From Strigamia acuminata (taxonomy: Eukaryota > Arthropoda > Chilopoda > Geophilomorpha > Linotaeniidae): a DNA stretch of 64,000 nt. The translations under genes and the position numbers were made by a program. The notes beneath the pieces are model-generated. The model made no database searches, was not told where the DNA came from, and was given only the letters and a program-made list of their open reading frames with translations. This document shows positions 33,330 to 44,770 of the stretch, in pieces; the stretch's first letter is position 1; each line of letters begins with the position of its first letter. The DNA is taken from assembly GCA_949358305.1 (NCBI GenBank), contig OX442314.1:49856581-49920580 (forward strand), in the 5' to 3' direction.

Positions 33330-35976
33330 GTAACTACAAACAAGCATTTATCACTACCTACTTTGTTAGTTGTTACACTAATATTATTTATTGACATAGC
33401 TGAAGCTTCTAGCAACACATTTGTCGGAAAGTTACTGACAGTAAATTTTAAAAAAAATTACGACTTGATGTGCAATAGGCCTTATTATGACGTACCGGAA
33501 AACTTAATTAAATTATAATAGCAATTGTTATTCTTAAATTATATTTGGGAAAATATAGTTGATTTGGGACATCCTGATCATTTCTAAATTACGTCCCTCC
33601 CTTCAGCCAAAGTCTATAGGCCGCGTTTCTGAATACGATGGAGAGGCCCGTGAACCCTCCTGAGACAGGACGACGACAACCAACCAGACATAGCACCATC
33701 TCAATAAAATATCAGGGTTCTATCCACCATGCCTGGTGCTGACTCTGCTAGGCTAGCATGCAGCAACAAAAGTTTTTAAACTAGATAATTTTGGGCTAGA
33801 TGTGTTTGCACCAAGAACCAGAACTAGATTTAAACTTTGGACTAGCCCAAACTCTCTGGTGCGAACAAGGTATTACAGCCCATGAAGTTAAATGCCATAT
33901 GTACATGTATAACTTCTAAAAGCTCTTCTGATGCAGAGCACATTTTTTGTTGAATTATTGTTTGCATTTTCAATTTGACTCTCCATCCCCAGCAAATGAA
34001 CGGGTGAGCTGGCGATGCAACTATCCAAGAACTAGATACAGGAGAGAGTGGAGATGTAAAAGCACATTTTTTGTCTCTATATGAAAATTTGTGTTTTTTT
34101 TATCAGTTGTTTTTTTTTAAATTTTGTTTAATTATAGTTTGCATTTCTTTAAATTTTTTTTCTTCTGAACTTTGGATTTTAAATTTTGTTTTGGAAAATG
34201 TAGTTTATTTGGGGCTCCTGACCATAGAACACCCACAAATTTTAAATAGCTTCATTCATGAATTAAATGAACGAGTAGAAAATTAATAATACAATATATA
34301 AAAAAGAATTTTCCTCACTGAGAGAACGTGTCTGAACATATTCCACACTATCTCTGCAAGTACAACACGCTTGTGTTGCCTTTTCATTTTCGATTAACTT
34401 CATCACCACAGTTTACAGGCCATCAAGTGATTACAGCACAGTTGGCCGTCAGCAGATGCTCTAATTGATCCACCCGCGACAGATTCTGCCATGTCCAGCA
34501 AGATTTGGTTGAAAGAAGGAAAAACAATAACTCATGACCGGTGAGAAGGGTGAGCCAGTTTCAGGAGTAGGGGCGTGTTTCATTCATTTTTTATTAAGGG
34601 TTTTTTAATTTTGTTTATTTATAGTTTGCATTTATTTATAGGTTATATTCATCTTTCCAGAGCGTTGTATTGGTATTATCTTAGCAACGATAACAAATTC
34701 CGACAAACGGCAAGGGTGTGTAATCGATCATATTATTATTATTAAAACCAACAGGCCCCAATTTTGGCCTCATGTGACCAGTGTTGTGTGCGTTACCGTT
34801 ACAGTAACGTAGTTACTGGTACAAAGTTGCCTCAGCAACAACATTCTAAAAATATGATGTGACCCCCAAGTAAAAAATTATTATAAGAGACATTTTATTT
34901 CACTTTTAATTAATCAAATTGTCACGGACATGTGGTATACCACCAATTTTATTTTAAATTTACGTCGATCCGTCGATCCCCGTAATATTTAGTGTTTGTC
35001 CTCCTTGTTTTGTCCACGTAAAGTTCCATATGTCAAGCTATTGAATTTTTGAGCAAAATTGTTTTCCGTATCATATTTCAAGTGTTTAAATTTCATTACA
35101 ATTATCAAACCCTCTAATTATTTTATTTTAGTTAAGTTTACTTTTGAGATCATTTAGCCAAATCACTTTCTTTATTGATACAGAGTGTATAATTTTATTT
35201 TTGATATTATTGTATGATTTGGAGTGAGTGGTTTCATGTTGGCCTTTCGGAGTAGGCCGCGGTTACTATGAGTTGGGATTCAAAAAAATTGGTCATCATC
35301 TCGGCCCATGCTGTAGCAGCCACCAGTTGAACAGTTTTTTTTTTGCCAAAAATGGCACATTCCTATTGTCTTGAGAGAATTTACTACGTATGCATGACTT
35401 TTATTGTATAACTTTATATTTAATGTTATAGTTTAATTTTATTCCAGTCTATAGAAGGAACCCTAGTAGGAGCAGAATGGAAATTAGTTTTCAAATTGTA
35501 ACCACTCTGTAGCCGGATGTTTTTCAGACCACAAGGAATTTTACATTGTAATTTTATCGGTTAGTAATTTGAAATTTCCAATTTATAACTTTTAATAATA
35601 TCCAATTTAGGTGTCGTCCTTTTTTTCTCTCATCAATTGAGACCAATACTAGAAATAAATAAAACTTTTTTTATTTAGTGTTTTTATAAATTTTGTTGAA
35701 TTATTGTTTGCATTTAGTTGTATTTTAATCTGAATTGTGTGTTTTAAATTTTTTGTATATTATAGTTTGCAGTTATTTAGCTTTTTTTTCTTCTAAATTT
35801 TGGGTTTTAAATTTTATTTTGGAAAATGTAGTTAATTTGGGGCATCCTGATCGCGGAGCTGTGCAGTTTGGAAGTGTAACGTGTCATAACTTCATCTGAA
35901 TATATCTTGTTACATGTTCTGTACGTTCCTAATATACTCCCTACATTGTCATTTTGTAACGGTCATACTGCCATAC
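33330..35976. repeat. Noncoding dispersed repeat block A, first copy
   Basis: Blocks recur in the same order in 46.6-50.1 kb: GAGCTGGCGATGCAACTATC (34010, 47931), GGTTACTATGAG (35260, 47286), CTATTGTCTTGAGAGAATTT (35366, 48808) and the run around GTAGTTAATTTGGGGCATCC (35828). There is no ORF conserved between copies. A short inverted pair TTTGCACCA/TGGTGCGAA lies near 33800-33870. Confidence 0.6.
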
Positions 35977-36413
35977 CAGAGATGTGCATTGAGTACGGGT
36001 ACGGGTCTCCCGGGTATGCGTCGGGTACGTGTTCAACACGTTGTGTTGTACATATTTAATTTACGACATTAGCTTTGCTTGGTTTCGATCGAGAACCATC
36101 TCTAGAACCCATTCAGAGGACGTCACACGTCGTAAATTAAATATGTACGATGCACGTTGCTCGTGTGTAGAGTATACGAGAATTTGGGTATCGCCCTCTG
36201 GCGGCGATACCCAAATTCTCGTATCGATACATAACACATTGTACAATGTTCGCACCACGATCAGTAAACACACGTGATCGCGTTCGAGTACGGGTACGGG
36301 TAGGGTAAGATGTGGGTTTTCCCGGGTATGTGCGGGCACGATTAAAGAATTTTTTTTGGAGACGGGTAACGGGCGGGTAACAGGTACGGTTTTTACGCCA
36401 ATGCACATCTCTG
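35977..36413. mobile_element. hAT-type foldback MITE, 437 bp
   Basis: The tips CAGAGATGTGCATTG and CAATGCACATCTCTG are perfect inverted repeats, flanked by TGCCATAC (35969-35976) and TGCGATAC (36414-36421). The related uninterrupted repeat at 49845-49860 has this 8-mer once. The centre is palindromic around CCCTCTGGCGGCGATACCC. Confidence 0.9.
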
Positions 36414-36421
36414 TGCGATAC

Positions 36422-36894
36422 CCACTTATGAACCTTCAGCAGCTCATTACCCTTCAGTTAGAACAACACACCAAGTAATAATTCAAATGGCTAAGATAAA
36501 CCAAACTGATCAACTAGAAAAAATAATTAGCAAAATAGATGCAATTATTGTTGAAGTACCAAATAATCCAAAAAGGCTCTCAGATTTCTTTGGAATACTG
36601 CAGCTGTATTTTCTCCCCAAATTTACACTGCAGTAATGAGTAGGACTAATTTCAGGAGAAAGTAGGTGGTGTTTTGTTTATATTTTTCTAGTTAGTGTTT
36701 CATAAATTTTGTTGGATTATTGTTTGCATTTATTTATATTTTATTCATTTATTCTTAAATTATACTTTGGGAAAATATAGTTAATTTGGGACATCCTGAT
36801 CATCTCTAAATTACGTCCCTCTCTTCAGTCAAAGTCACTTTCTTCGCATCATTTTCTGCCTTAGCATTGCTAACTTAAGAAATTCGTACGCACG
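36422..36894. repeat. Noncoding dispersed repeat block A, continued
   Basis: This matches 49853-50100 (CCACTTATGAACCTTCAGCA; GAATACTGCAGCTGTATTTT; CACTGCAGTAATGA). Confidence 0.6.
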
Positions 36895-38697
36895 GCTTAA
36901 ACCTAAGACAAGCACCTTGCCTGAGGACCATGCTAAGTAACAACAATACAATTTAATATCCCTGTCACCCCCTGTAAGCTGTTTGGGGTGACGGATATAG
37001 ATAAATAAGCCAACTTATTTTCATTTTTTTTTTAAATTTGTCATTTACAAGGGGAGTGCACCAATAAGACTCTTCGGTCATGACCAAAATTTTTGAGGAA
37101 TTTATTTACCTCAAACTGGTAAATAAGCTGCCCAAATGTTTTTATGCCATGAACAGGCAGAAAGAAATAAATCAAACATTAAATTTGGACTCTTTCCAGG
37201 GTGATAGTACACTTTTGGGAGTAATTAGGCTTGTGGAGGAATATTGTAAACAACTGTTGTTAGGTAAAAAATAGTTCCAAGATGGAGGTTGAATTTTATC
37301 ATTTGACATTCAATGATGTCATTTCATCATTTGACATTCATCATTGAATGTCAAATGATAAAATTCAACCTCCATCTTGGAACTATTTTTTACCTAGCAA
37401 CAGTTGTTTACAATATTCCTCCACAAGCCTAATTACTCCCAAAAGTGTACTATCACCCTGGAAAGAGTCCAAATTTAATGTTTGATTTATTTCTTTCTGC
37501 CTGTTCATGGCATAAAAACATTTGGGCAGCTTATTTACCAGTTTGAGGTAAATAAATTCCTCACAAATTTTGGTCATGACCAAAGAGTCTTATTGGTGCA
37601 CTCCCCTTGTTAGTTCAATGAGTGTGATGAAAGGTTTTGTAGCATAAAGGGCAAGCCTTTAGATTTGTTTGACTTACAAGTTAGTAAGAGTCGCTGAAGA
37701 TTCAATGAGTGATGAAAATTGAAGTAGAAAAATATAAATTTAAAAGCTCGAGGAAATGCCACATTCATCGGGAAATGCGGGCTTACAATGCAATAACAAG
37801 TGCATGCTGCATGCATGTGAGAATGCAGTCTTACAGTACTCAACACAAACTTCTAATTCTACATTTGTAACATCCAAATTAAGTTGTTGGAGTAACAGCA
37901 CAAAAAACGTACAATTTTATGTGAAGAAATTGAGATGATAGAAGAATTTCACAGAAAATTAGCAATTGACCAGAGCTCGTTTTTGGTTCAATAAACAACA
38001 TTTAAAAAATCTCAAACCTTTCCAAAAATATTTTAAATTACTGCGCATTGGACTTCAAAATTGTCACGACAAATTTTTTAGAAATTTCTCTCGTTTTTAA
38101 CGAAAATAGAGCGTCGAGAAAACAAGAGCACCCGTCATAAATAATATTTCAAATTAAAACAAATTAATGAGGAAAAAAACCTTCGGGAATGCGACCAAAT
38201 CCGACACGGCGGCGTCACCAAAACACAGCTGCGAGAAGACAAGAGCACCGGTAATACAAATACTCGAGCTGAAATTGCAGAAAAGTAATACATTCATGCA
38301 AATTCACAAGAAAAAACCCATCCGAATACAACCAAATGCCGACGTGCCTCCAAAGTGCAAGTTCCGCCGTGACTGATCTCGTATTATAATAGTACGGGGT
38401 TTTAATTCGGTAAAACACGGACAACGAGTAATGATAGAAGCAATCTTCTAACTAATTAATCCTTTGGATTTAGGTTTTAGCATTTTCGATTTTCAACCAA
38501 TATATTTGTCATTGTTGCAAAAATGAATCTTCGAATTAATTTCATACTTTTTTGACAATCTAATCCATCGAGAATGCGAGCAAATCCAACCCGCCGATGT
38601 GCCTCCAATTTCGACGTGCTAGTGTCGTCGTGACGGTCATTGTATACGGGGTTTACATTCCGTAAAACACGGGCAGCCGTAATAAATGACAGAACAA
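36895..38697. mobile_element. Single-arm copy of the 1.65-kb foldback family
   Basis: This is collinear with the left arm at 1650-3090 (CCTAAGACAAGCACCTTGCC; AAGGGCAAGCCTTTAGATT; ATGCTGCATGCATGTGAGAA) and has one GTCACGAC unit near 38060. It is interrupted by the 562-bp foldback at 37048. Confidence 0.75.
37048..37609. mobile_element. Near-perfect foldback, 562 bp, TTA target duplication
   Basis: The whole element is two nearly identical inverted arms of about 250 bp with a short centre. The tips are CAAGGGGAGTGCACCAATAA and its complement. TTA flanks both sides (37045-37047, 37610-37612), and the related uninterrupted arm at about 1812 has a single TTA. A TTA duplication suits PIF/Harbinger-type elements. 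Each arm carries the same open 64-codon frame (37080-37274 plus, 37383-37577 minus), ending VEEYCKQLLLGKK. Confidence 0.85.
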
Positions 38698-39235
38698 ATC
38701 TACTACTACTACTGCCACTGTGTGTGTGTTTGGACGGACGACACGTGGTCGGGGGAGAGCCACGGGACGCTGGACACAACACAACACACACGATAAGAAT
38801 TTATATCTTAAGTGGTATTTGACAAACGGTGCCTGTCCAGCATATCCCAATCCTGCGTATTCCAAGCCGTGTGGGTCAACAGCTGCCCGTGCCGCAGCGT
38901 CAACATGGTGGGCGCAATGCGCGGATTTCGCAGCAGCTACTTCAGGTGTGTCCGATTCAGGGACGGGTATTCCAGTTCCAGCTGCATTGAATCCCAATGC
39001 TCCACCAGAATAATCGATGTGGATCTTGGCTCCTTCTGGACTGATGTAACTGTAACTGCCGGCCACTCGTCTCACTTCTGACCGATAGATTCCATCAGCG
39101 CTGGCAAAACCGTAGTTGTATTGACCCGCTGTGCCTTGGGTGTGGAAACTGGAATGACCGATGTGTGGTCTGATGAAGGCAGGCCCAACCAAGTTTCCTG
39201 CCAAAGCAATTGCCACTAGGCAAGTTAAAAAAAAT
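38653..39235 (-). CDS. Cuticle protein with Rebers-Riddiford domain, C terminus run into transposon
   Basis: After a 3' splice site (TTATTATTTCAG) the frame encodes a hydrophobic secretion signal (FFLTCLVAIALAGN), then a chitin-binding type 4 region: GQYNYGFASADG, GSYSYISPEGAKIHIDY, GFNAAGTGIPVP. This is followed by DTPEVAAAKSAH, a motif shared with the two genes at 40-44 kb. Proteins of this class bind chitin in the exoskeleton. The first coding exon was not found; a dispersed repeat starts about 30 bp beyond the splice site. After about 38810 the frame continues through repeat sequence resembling 25.08-25.14 kb and then the end of the foldback copy, adding about 50 residues of non-cuticular, proline/arginine/valine-rich tail. 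The gene is therefore either truncated or has gained a transposon-derived end. Confidence 0.75.
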
Positions 39236-40209
39236 CTGAAATAATAACGAGTCAAGGACATCGGCATACCATTTACGCCGGTGAAAAAGATTGAAACAAC
39301 ATTCTAAAAAATGTGATGTGAACCCCAAGAAAACAATTATTATAAGAGACACATTTTATTTAACTTTTAAATAACCAAATGTCTTACTTATTAATTCTAT
39401 AAATCTTATTTGTTTGATTGAAATTGAGAGATCAAATTGAAAATAAGCTGGTCTGTAAAGCCAGCTTGAGCTTAAAGCCTTGGAATTCTTTGTGAACAGT
39501 TATCTGGTTGCCCTTGGTGGGTGTTCCATGTTTACTCGGTCTTCGGGTGGGGCAATTGACTCTGGGCTGTTTGACTTTGACTTAAATCTTTAGGCTTTTT
39601 ATTCATATTTCAAGTTACAAGTTTTTTTTATTTTTATTTTTATTTTATATTTTAATTAGTTCTACTATTAAAGGTTTTAACGCCATTTGGAGTCTACGCG
39701 GAAGAAAGAAAATAGATATTTCTTCGTTATTTAATTTAATGAGTTAAATGTCATTGAGTTACAATATTTTCAATTAGTGTGATTCGTTGCTCCGGTTTTA
39801 AGATGAGTACATGTAAATGTGTTTAAATAAAAAAAAGTTGCCAGATGTCAATGAAACACGCTGTTCTGACTTCCAAATGAGATTCCGTCATAGATTAATA
39901 ACAATTAAATAAACTAATAAATAATTCAGCCACTTTTTAACTGATTTAAAATAAAAAGAATGTCTTTAAAATTACAATGAATTAACTATAAAATCGAAAA
40001 ATTCTAATTTGAACTTTTTCAAAACCGGACCTTGAACATTTCCAATTTTGAGATAAGACAATGTCACATTTTTTCCATTTCACTCAACTTCAAGTAATTA
40101 AGTTGCTAATTTAAATGCGTCCAGATCAAGGGTAATTTCCTCACAAGGCTTCCATGTGCTGCGGCTCTCAAACCAATGTGCTCAGGATAAACAACCTTGA
40201 TATAATTTG
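39236..40209. other. Intergenic DNA with a repeat fragment
   Basis: 39295-39400 matches the repeat near 34841-34900 (ACATTCTAAAAAATGTGATG, ATTATTATAAGAGACA). The remainder is AT-rich with no recognised content. The tandem duplication containing the next gene begins near 40081. Confidence 0.45.
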
Positions 40210-40217
40210 TATAAAAG
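40210..40217 (+). promoter_or_regulatory. TATA box of the first tandem cuticle gene
   Basis: TATAAAAG lies 68 bp before the ATG. An arthropod-type initiator-like ACAGTG follows about 30 bp downstream. The same arrangement precedes the second copy. Confidence 0.75.
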
Positions 40218-40277
40218 CGTTTGAGAATAGCTACAATTTCGTACAGTGCATATCAAGCTCTCCATACAATTTCAACT

Positions 40278-40943
40278 ATGAAATCCTTCGTAAGTCGGCA
40301 CAACAGCACAAAACCAACACATTCAGCCTAAAAACCTTTCTCTTCTTTTCAGATTTTCTTCTCTGCTCTCATTGCAGTCGCATACGGTGGCGTTCTTCTC
40401 ACCGGAAATGGAGTTCCCCTGGACACCCCAGAAGTAGCCCATGCAAGAGCCGCTCACTTTGCCGCCCATGCCGAAGCCACCGCCAGAAACGCCGGTGCTG
40501 CCGTTTACGGCGCTCCAGCCGTCGCTGCAACTCCGTTGGCCTATGCCGGCCCAGCCTACGCCCCAGCCTACGCCCCAGCTGTTGTTGCCGCTCCTCACAT
40601 TGCAACTTACGCCGCACCGGAATCTCTCACATACGCCGTCCCACCAGCATTCGGACTCCCAGTTGTCGACACCCCAGAAGTCGCTTCAGCCAAAGTTTAC
40701 CACGCCGCTGCCCACCACGAAGCCAAAGCACGCAATTTGTTGGGTTACCCAGTCGCTGCTACCGGTTACCTTGCCGACACACCCGACGTGTCTGCGGCCA
40801 AAGCGGCTCATGCTGCCAGTCGTCATGACGCCCTCGTCAGAAACTCGCCCATCTCGCCAATTGATGTATACGCTGGGCCATACGCTGGGGCATACGCTGC
40901 GCCATACGCTTATGGCCACCATCTCTTGAAGGCACATTATTAG
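40278..40943 (+). CDS. Alanine/valine/proline-rich cuticle protein, copy 1
   Basis: Two exons: 40278-40289 (ATGAAATCCTTC) and 40353-40943, with a 63-bp intron bearing GTAAGT and TTTTCAG. A four-codon first exon splitting the signal peptide is usual for insect cuticle genes. The 200-aa product starts MKSFIFFSALIAVAYGG (signal peptide). It has three copies of a DTPEV/DTPDV module followed by AxAxH, then A-rich helix-like stretches, and AYAPAYAPAVVAAP-type repeats in the middle. It ends HHLLKAHY. No Rebers-Riddiford domain is present, so it belongs with low-complexity structural cuticle proteins. It shares the DTPEVAxAK module with the minus-strand gene upstream, suggesting a local cluster. I infer expression in epidermis. 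Confidence 0.9.
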
Positions 40944-41144
40944 GAGTGGAGGAATTCATTCAGTAGTCAAAGTTTATTGTGGCTTTTCCAAGCTTATTGT
41001 TATTGTTATTGTCTTTGGGTGGATGGAAATCTTTACGCCTTGCCACTGGCTCTATTTTATTTGTATATAGATTTCTAAAACTTGTAAACTTTGATATGAA
41101 TATTGAATATTGAATATTGTATTGATTTATAATGTGAGAAAAGA

Positions 41145-41150
41145 AATAAA
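41145..41150 (+). terminator. Poly(A) signal, copy 1
   Basis: AATAAA about 200 bp after the stop codon, followed by a TGTG-containing stretch. Conserved in copy 2. Confidence 0.7.
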
Positions 41151-41250
41151 ACAACTCTGATGTGCATTTATTGGCGTTTCTGTCACTTTTTTTGTTATTT
41201 CCTCATTGTCTATTAATGACAATTAGAGTAATCAATTCAGAAATTTTTTT

Positions 41251-42959
41251 TCTTTATTTTGAATCAAATATTAATCAGAAAAACAGACGGTTGCTTGCAT
41301 TGCTATTCAATGAGCGAGGAAGGAAGAAAACATTCAAGATTACTGCAAACAATATTCGTTATCATGTCGAACTAACTCGCATGGATTGCTTCGAAAAATA
41401 ATTTCAAATCGCATCATCAAAAGCAAGAAATTTTTTTTTACAAAAACTGTATAAAAATTTAGAAAAACCGTTTGAAATTCACTCGCAATTCATTAAAATC
41501 TCAACAAATTCGTTCACTCGATCGCAATTCATCAAAATCTTGTCAAATTCATCCGAAATTGATTAAAATCTGATGAAAAACACTCAAAGTTGATTAAAAT
41601 CTGATCTAAAACAGTCGAAATTGATGAAAATTATTCCAAAATTCGGAGGAATTAAATTTAGAAAAACTGTTTGAAATTTGTGTGTAAATTTGTGTGTAAA
41701 TTTAATTTCCACAGCTGTGGTCTCAATAAAATTCAATAAAAACTGCACACATCACACCGTAATTAATTTGATTTGATGAATGAGAAAATGAGAAAATGAT
41801 GAAAAAATAAATAATCAGATTCAGATGTAGCAACGTTTCGTTCGTTCGCCACACGTAGTACATTAGTTAATTTCCAGCATTCTGTACATTGTTCAACATG
41901 CCATACGATAAAAATGTGCAGAAATTACGATGCAAGTATCCCATTTTTAACTCAACCTTTTCACCTTTTCCTAATTCCATCCTTCCTTTCGAGTTTTGTC
42001 AAATTCGTCAAATTTGTTGATCTGCGAGTAATAAAGAGCAGAGTTAGTGACGTCACAATTCGTTTTCGTTAAGCCTATGTTTTTGGAGATATAAAAAAAA
42101 AAAAAAAATATAAAATTAATTTGGAGGTTATTTGGTTATTTGATTATTATTCAACTCGGATGCAACAATAGGTATGAAGCCATGCAATAAAAGATGTTCC
42201 GATCCAATTCCTTAGTAAGGAAAGAAAATGTTTGAAATTTTCAAATTTCTCATATTTATGAACCGCAGCGCCAGCTGGCGGAACCCATGTCCTTTAATGG
42301 ATGCCAAAATGTTGGCCGTTGGCCCGATACGGATTTTGATGTTTTCGATACCAAAAAATGATTTAAAAATTCTGAAAGCAGGCTAAATCTGGTTAAAATG
42401 AAAATTCCTATCCGCCCATATATTTTGTTTTTTAATATTGTCTAGAAAAAGGACTTTGTTCAAGGTTTTTTGGCACGATCACGGCGATCACGAAACAATC
42501 TGCGGTAGTAGCGCACTCTGGCGGCAATTTGAAACACCAATATAAATAGAAGCCTTTTTCAAAAACTTGGTTTTTTATATTTACTTACTACTAAAATGTC
42601 GTGAAATGTATTGGCAAAATTATTGTAATGAAATTTATATGAAATTAATAAAATCTGTATGACCGAATTCAAATGTGATTCAACATGACGAAATCTAACT
42701 GTTTGTTGTGTTCAAATATTGTAAAATATGTGTCAACAAAATCGAAAATTCAAATTTCTTACACCTAACCTGAATTCCTTCCAGCGAAATTAAGTCCCGA
42801 AATTAAGCCTAATCTAACTCTGAATTGATTGTGTGTCTGTCATCTCATATTTTTTAAGCTTTAAAAAAAACCTTAAAAAAGCTTAAAAAACCTAACCTAC
42901 TTTCCTTAACCAAATAACTTATTTTCTAAACCTAATGTTCAACAAAAGGGCAATTTTCT
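41251..42959. other. Spacer between the tandem cuticle genes
   Basis: AT-rich. At 41460-41700 a loose repeat of AAAATYTGATNAAA/CGAAATTGATG words (about 35 bp) is seen. No ORF was recognised. Confidence 0.5.
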
Positions 42960-43585
42960 CCCGGAAATGCAATTTTCCACTTGCATTTTCCACTTGAAAA
43001 CTCGTTTTTTCTCTCTCGTAAAAATTCATTTTTTTTTTCACTTAAAAACTCATTTTTTCAGTTGAAAATGCATTTTTTTTTTCTTTTTTTCACTTGAAAA
43101 TGCATTTTTTCACTCGGATTTCACGTGAAAACGTTTTTTTCTCGTGAGAATTCATTTTTTCTCTTAAAAACACATTTTTTCAGTTGAAAATGCATTTTTT
43201 TTTTCTTTTTTTCTCGTGAAAATTCTTTTTTTCGTGAAAATTCATTTTTTCAGTTGAAAATGCATTTTTTCTTCTTTTTTTCTCGTGAAAATTCATTTTT
43301 TCTCGTGAAAATTCATTTTTTCTCGTGAAAATTCATTTTTCTCGTGAAAATTCGTTTTTTTTATTACTTAAAAACACATTTTTTCAGTTGAAAATGCATT
43401 TTTTCTTCTTTTTTTCACTTGAAAATGCATTTTTTCACTCGGATTTCACGTGAAAACGTTTTTTTCTCGTGAAAATTCGTTTTTTTTTACTTAAAAACAC
43501 ATTTTTTCAGTTGAAAATGCATTTTTTTAAAAATTTTTCTCGTGAAAATTCATTTTTTCACATTTTTTCAGTTGAAAATGCATTC
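42960..43585. repeat. Minisatellite of TTTTC(N4)GAAAA hairpins
   Basis: Over twenty units of TTTTTC-N4-GAAAATKCATTTTTT. The four-base centre varies (TCGT, ACTT, AGTT, ACGT), while the pairing arms TTTTC/GAAAA are kept. It runs up to the start of the second duplication unit. Confidence 0.85.
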
Positions 43586-43722
43586 TTTTTCACTCAACTT
43601 CAAGTAATTAATAAAGTTGCTAATTTAAATGCGTCTAGATCAAGGGTAATTTCTCACAAGGCTTCCATGTGCTGCGGCTCTCAAACCAATGTGCTCAGGA
43701 TAAACAACCTTGATATATTTTG

Positions 43723-43730
43723 TATAAAAG
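43723..43730 (+). promoter_or_regulatory. TATA box of the second tandem cuticle gene
   Basis: TATAAAAG, 68 bp before the ATG as in copy 1. Confidence 0.75.
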
Positions 43731-43790
43731 CGTTTGAGGATAGCTACAATTTCGTACAGTGCATATCAAGCTCTCCATACAATTTCAACT

Positions 43791-44471
43791 ATGAAATCCT
43801 TCGTAAGTCGGCACAACAGCACAAAACCAACACATTCAGCCTAAAAACCTTTCTCTTCCTTTCAGATTTTCTTCTCTGCTCTCATTGCAGTCGCGTACGG
43901 TGGCGTTCTTCTCACCGGAAATGGAGTTCCCCTGGACACCCCAGAAGTAGCCCATGCAAGAGCCGCTCACTTTGCTGCCCATGCCGAAGCCACCGCCAGA
44001 AACGCCGGTGCTGCCGTTTACGGCGCTCCACCCGTCGCTGCAGCTCCGTTGGCCTATGCCGGCCCAGCCTACGCCCCAGCCTACGCCCCAGCCTACGCCC
44101 CAGCTGTTGTTGCCGCTCCTCACATTGCAACTTACGCCGCACCGGAATCTCTCACATACGCCGTCCCACCAGCATTCGGACTCCCAGTTGTCGACACCCC
44201 AGAAGTCGCTTCAGCCAAAGTTTACCACGCCGCTGCCCCCCACCACGAAGCCAAAGCACGCAATTTGTTGGGTTACCCAGTCGCTGCTACCGGTTACCTT
44301 GCCGACACACCCGACGTGTCTGCAGCCAAAGCGGCTCATGCTGCCAGTCATCATGACGCCCTCGTCAGAAATTCGCCCATCTCGCCAATTGATGTGTACG
44401 CTGGGCCATACGCTGGGCCATACGCAGCGCCATACGCTTACGGCCACCATCTCTTAAAGGCACATTATTAG
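43791..44471 (+). CDS. Alanine/valine/proline-rich cuticle protein, copy 2
   Basis: Exons 43791-43802 and 43866-44471 with a 63-bp intron. The 205-aa product differs from copy 1 by one extra AYAP unit in the central repeat, an added proline in AAPHHEAKA, and a few substitutions (such as SRHD to SHHD). Signal peptide, DTPEV modules and the C terminus are unchanged. Intact reading frame, promoter and poly(A) signal argue that both copies are under constraint or that the duplication is recent. Function as for copy 1: structural protein of the cuticle. Confidence 0.9.
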
Positions 44472-44672
44472 GAGTAGAGGAATTCATTCAGTAGTCAAAG
44501 TTTATTGTGGCTTTTCCAAGCTTATTGTTATTGTTATTGTCTTTGGGTGGATGGAAATCTTTACGCCTTGCCACTGGCTCTATTTTATTTGTATATAGAT
44601 TTCTAAAACTTGTAAACTTTGATATGAATATTGAATATTGAATATTGTATTGATTTATAATGTGAGAAAAGA

Positions 44673-44678
44673 AATAAA
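44673..44678 (+). terminator. Poly(A) signal, copy 2
   Basis: AATAAA in the duplicated 3' flank. Confidence 0.7.
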
Positions 44679-44770
44679 ACAACTCTGATGTGCATTTATT
44701 GGCGTTTCTGTCACTTTTTTTGTTATTTCCTCATTATCTATTAATGACAGATAGAGTAATCAATTCAGAA

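Larger units (their letters stand above)
40081..41250 (+). repeat. 1.17-kb segmental duplication unit, copy 1
   Basis: CACTCAACTTCAAGTAATTA through to GTAATCAATTCAGAAA is repeated at 43592-44770, covering promoter, gene, 3' UTR and poly(A) site. Confidence 0.9.
43592..44770 (+). repeat. 1.17-kb segmental duplication unit, copy 2
   Basis: Direct repeat of 40081-41250 with scattered substitutions and small indels. Confidence 0.9.

Noticed and set aside
40323-40617. Long antisense and alternate-frame ORFs over the cuticle genes (also at 43836-44457)
   Set aside because: They are shadows of the GC-rich, repetitive coding strand. The sense frame has signal peptide, splice sites and repeat motifs.
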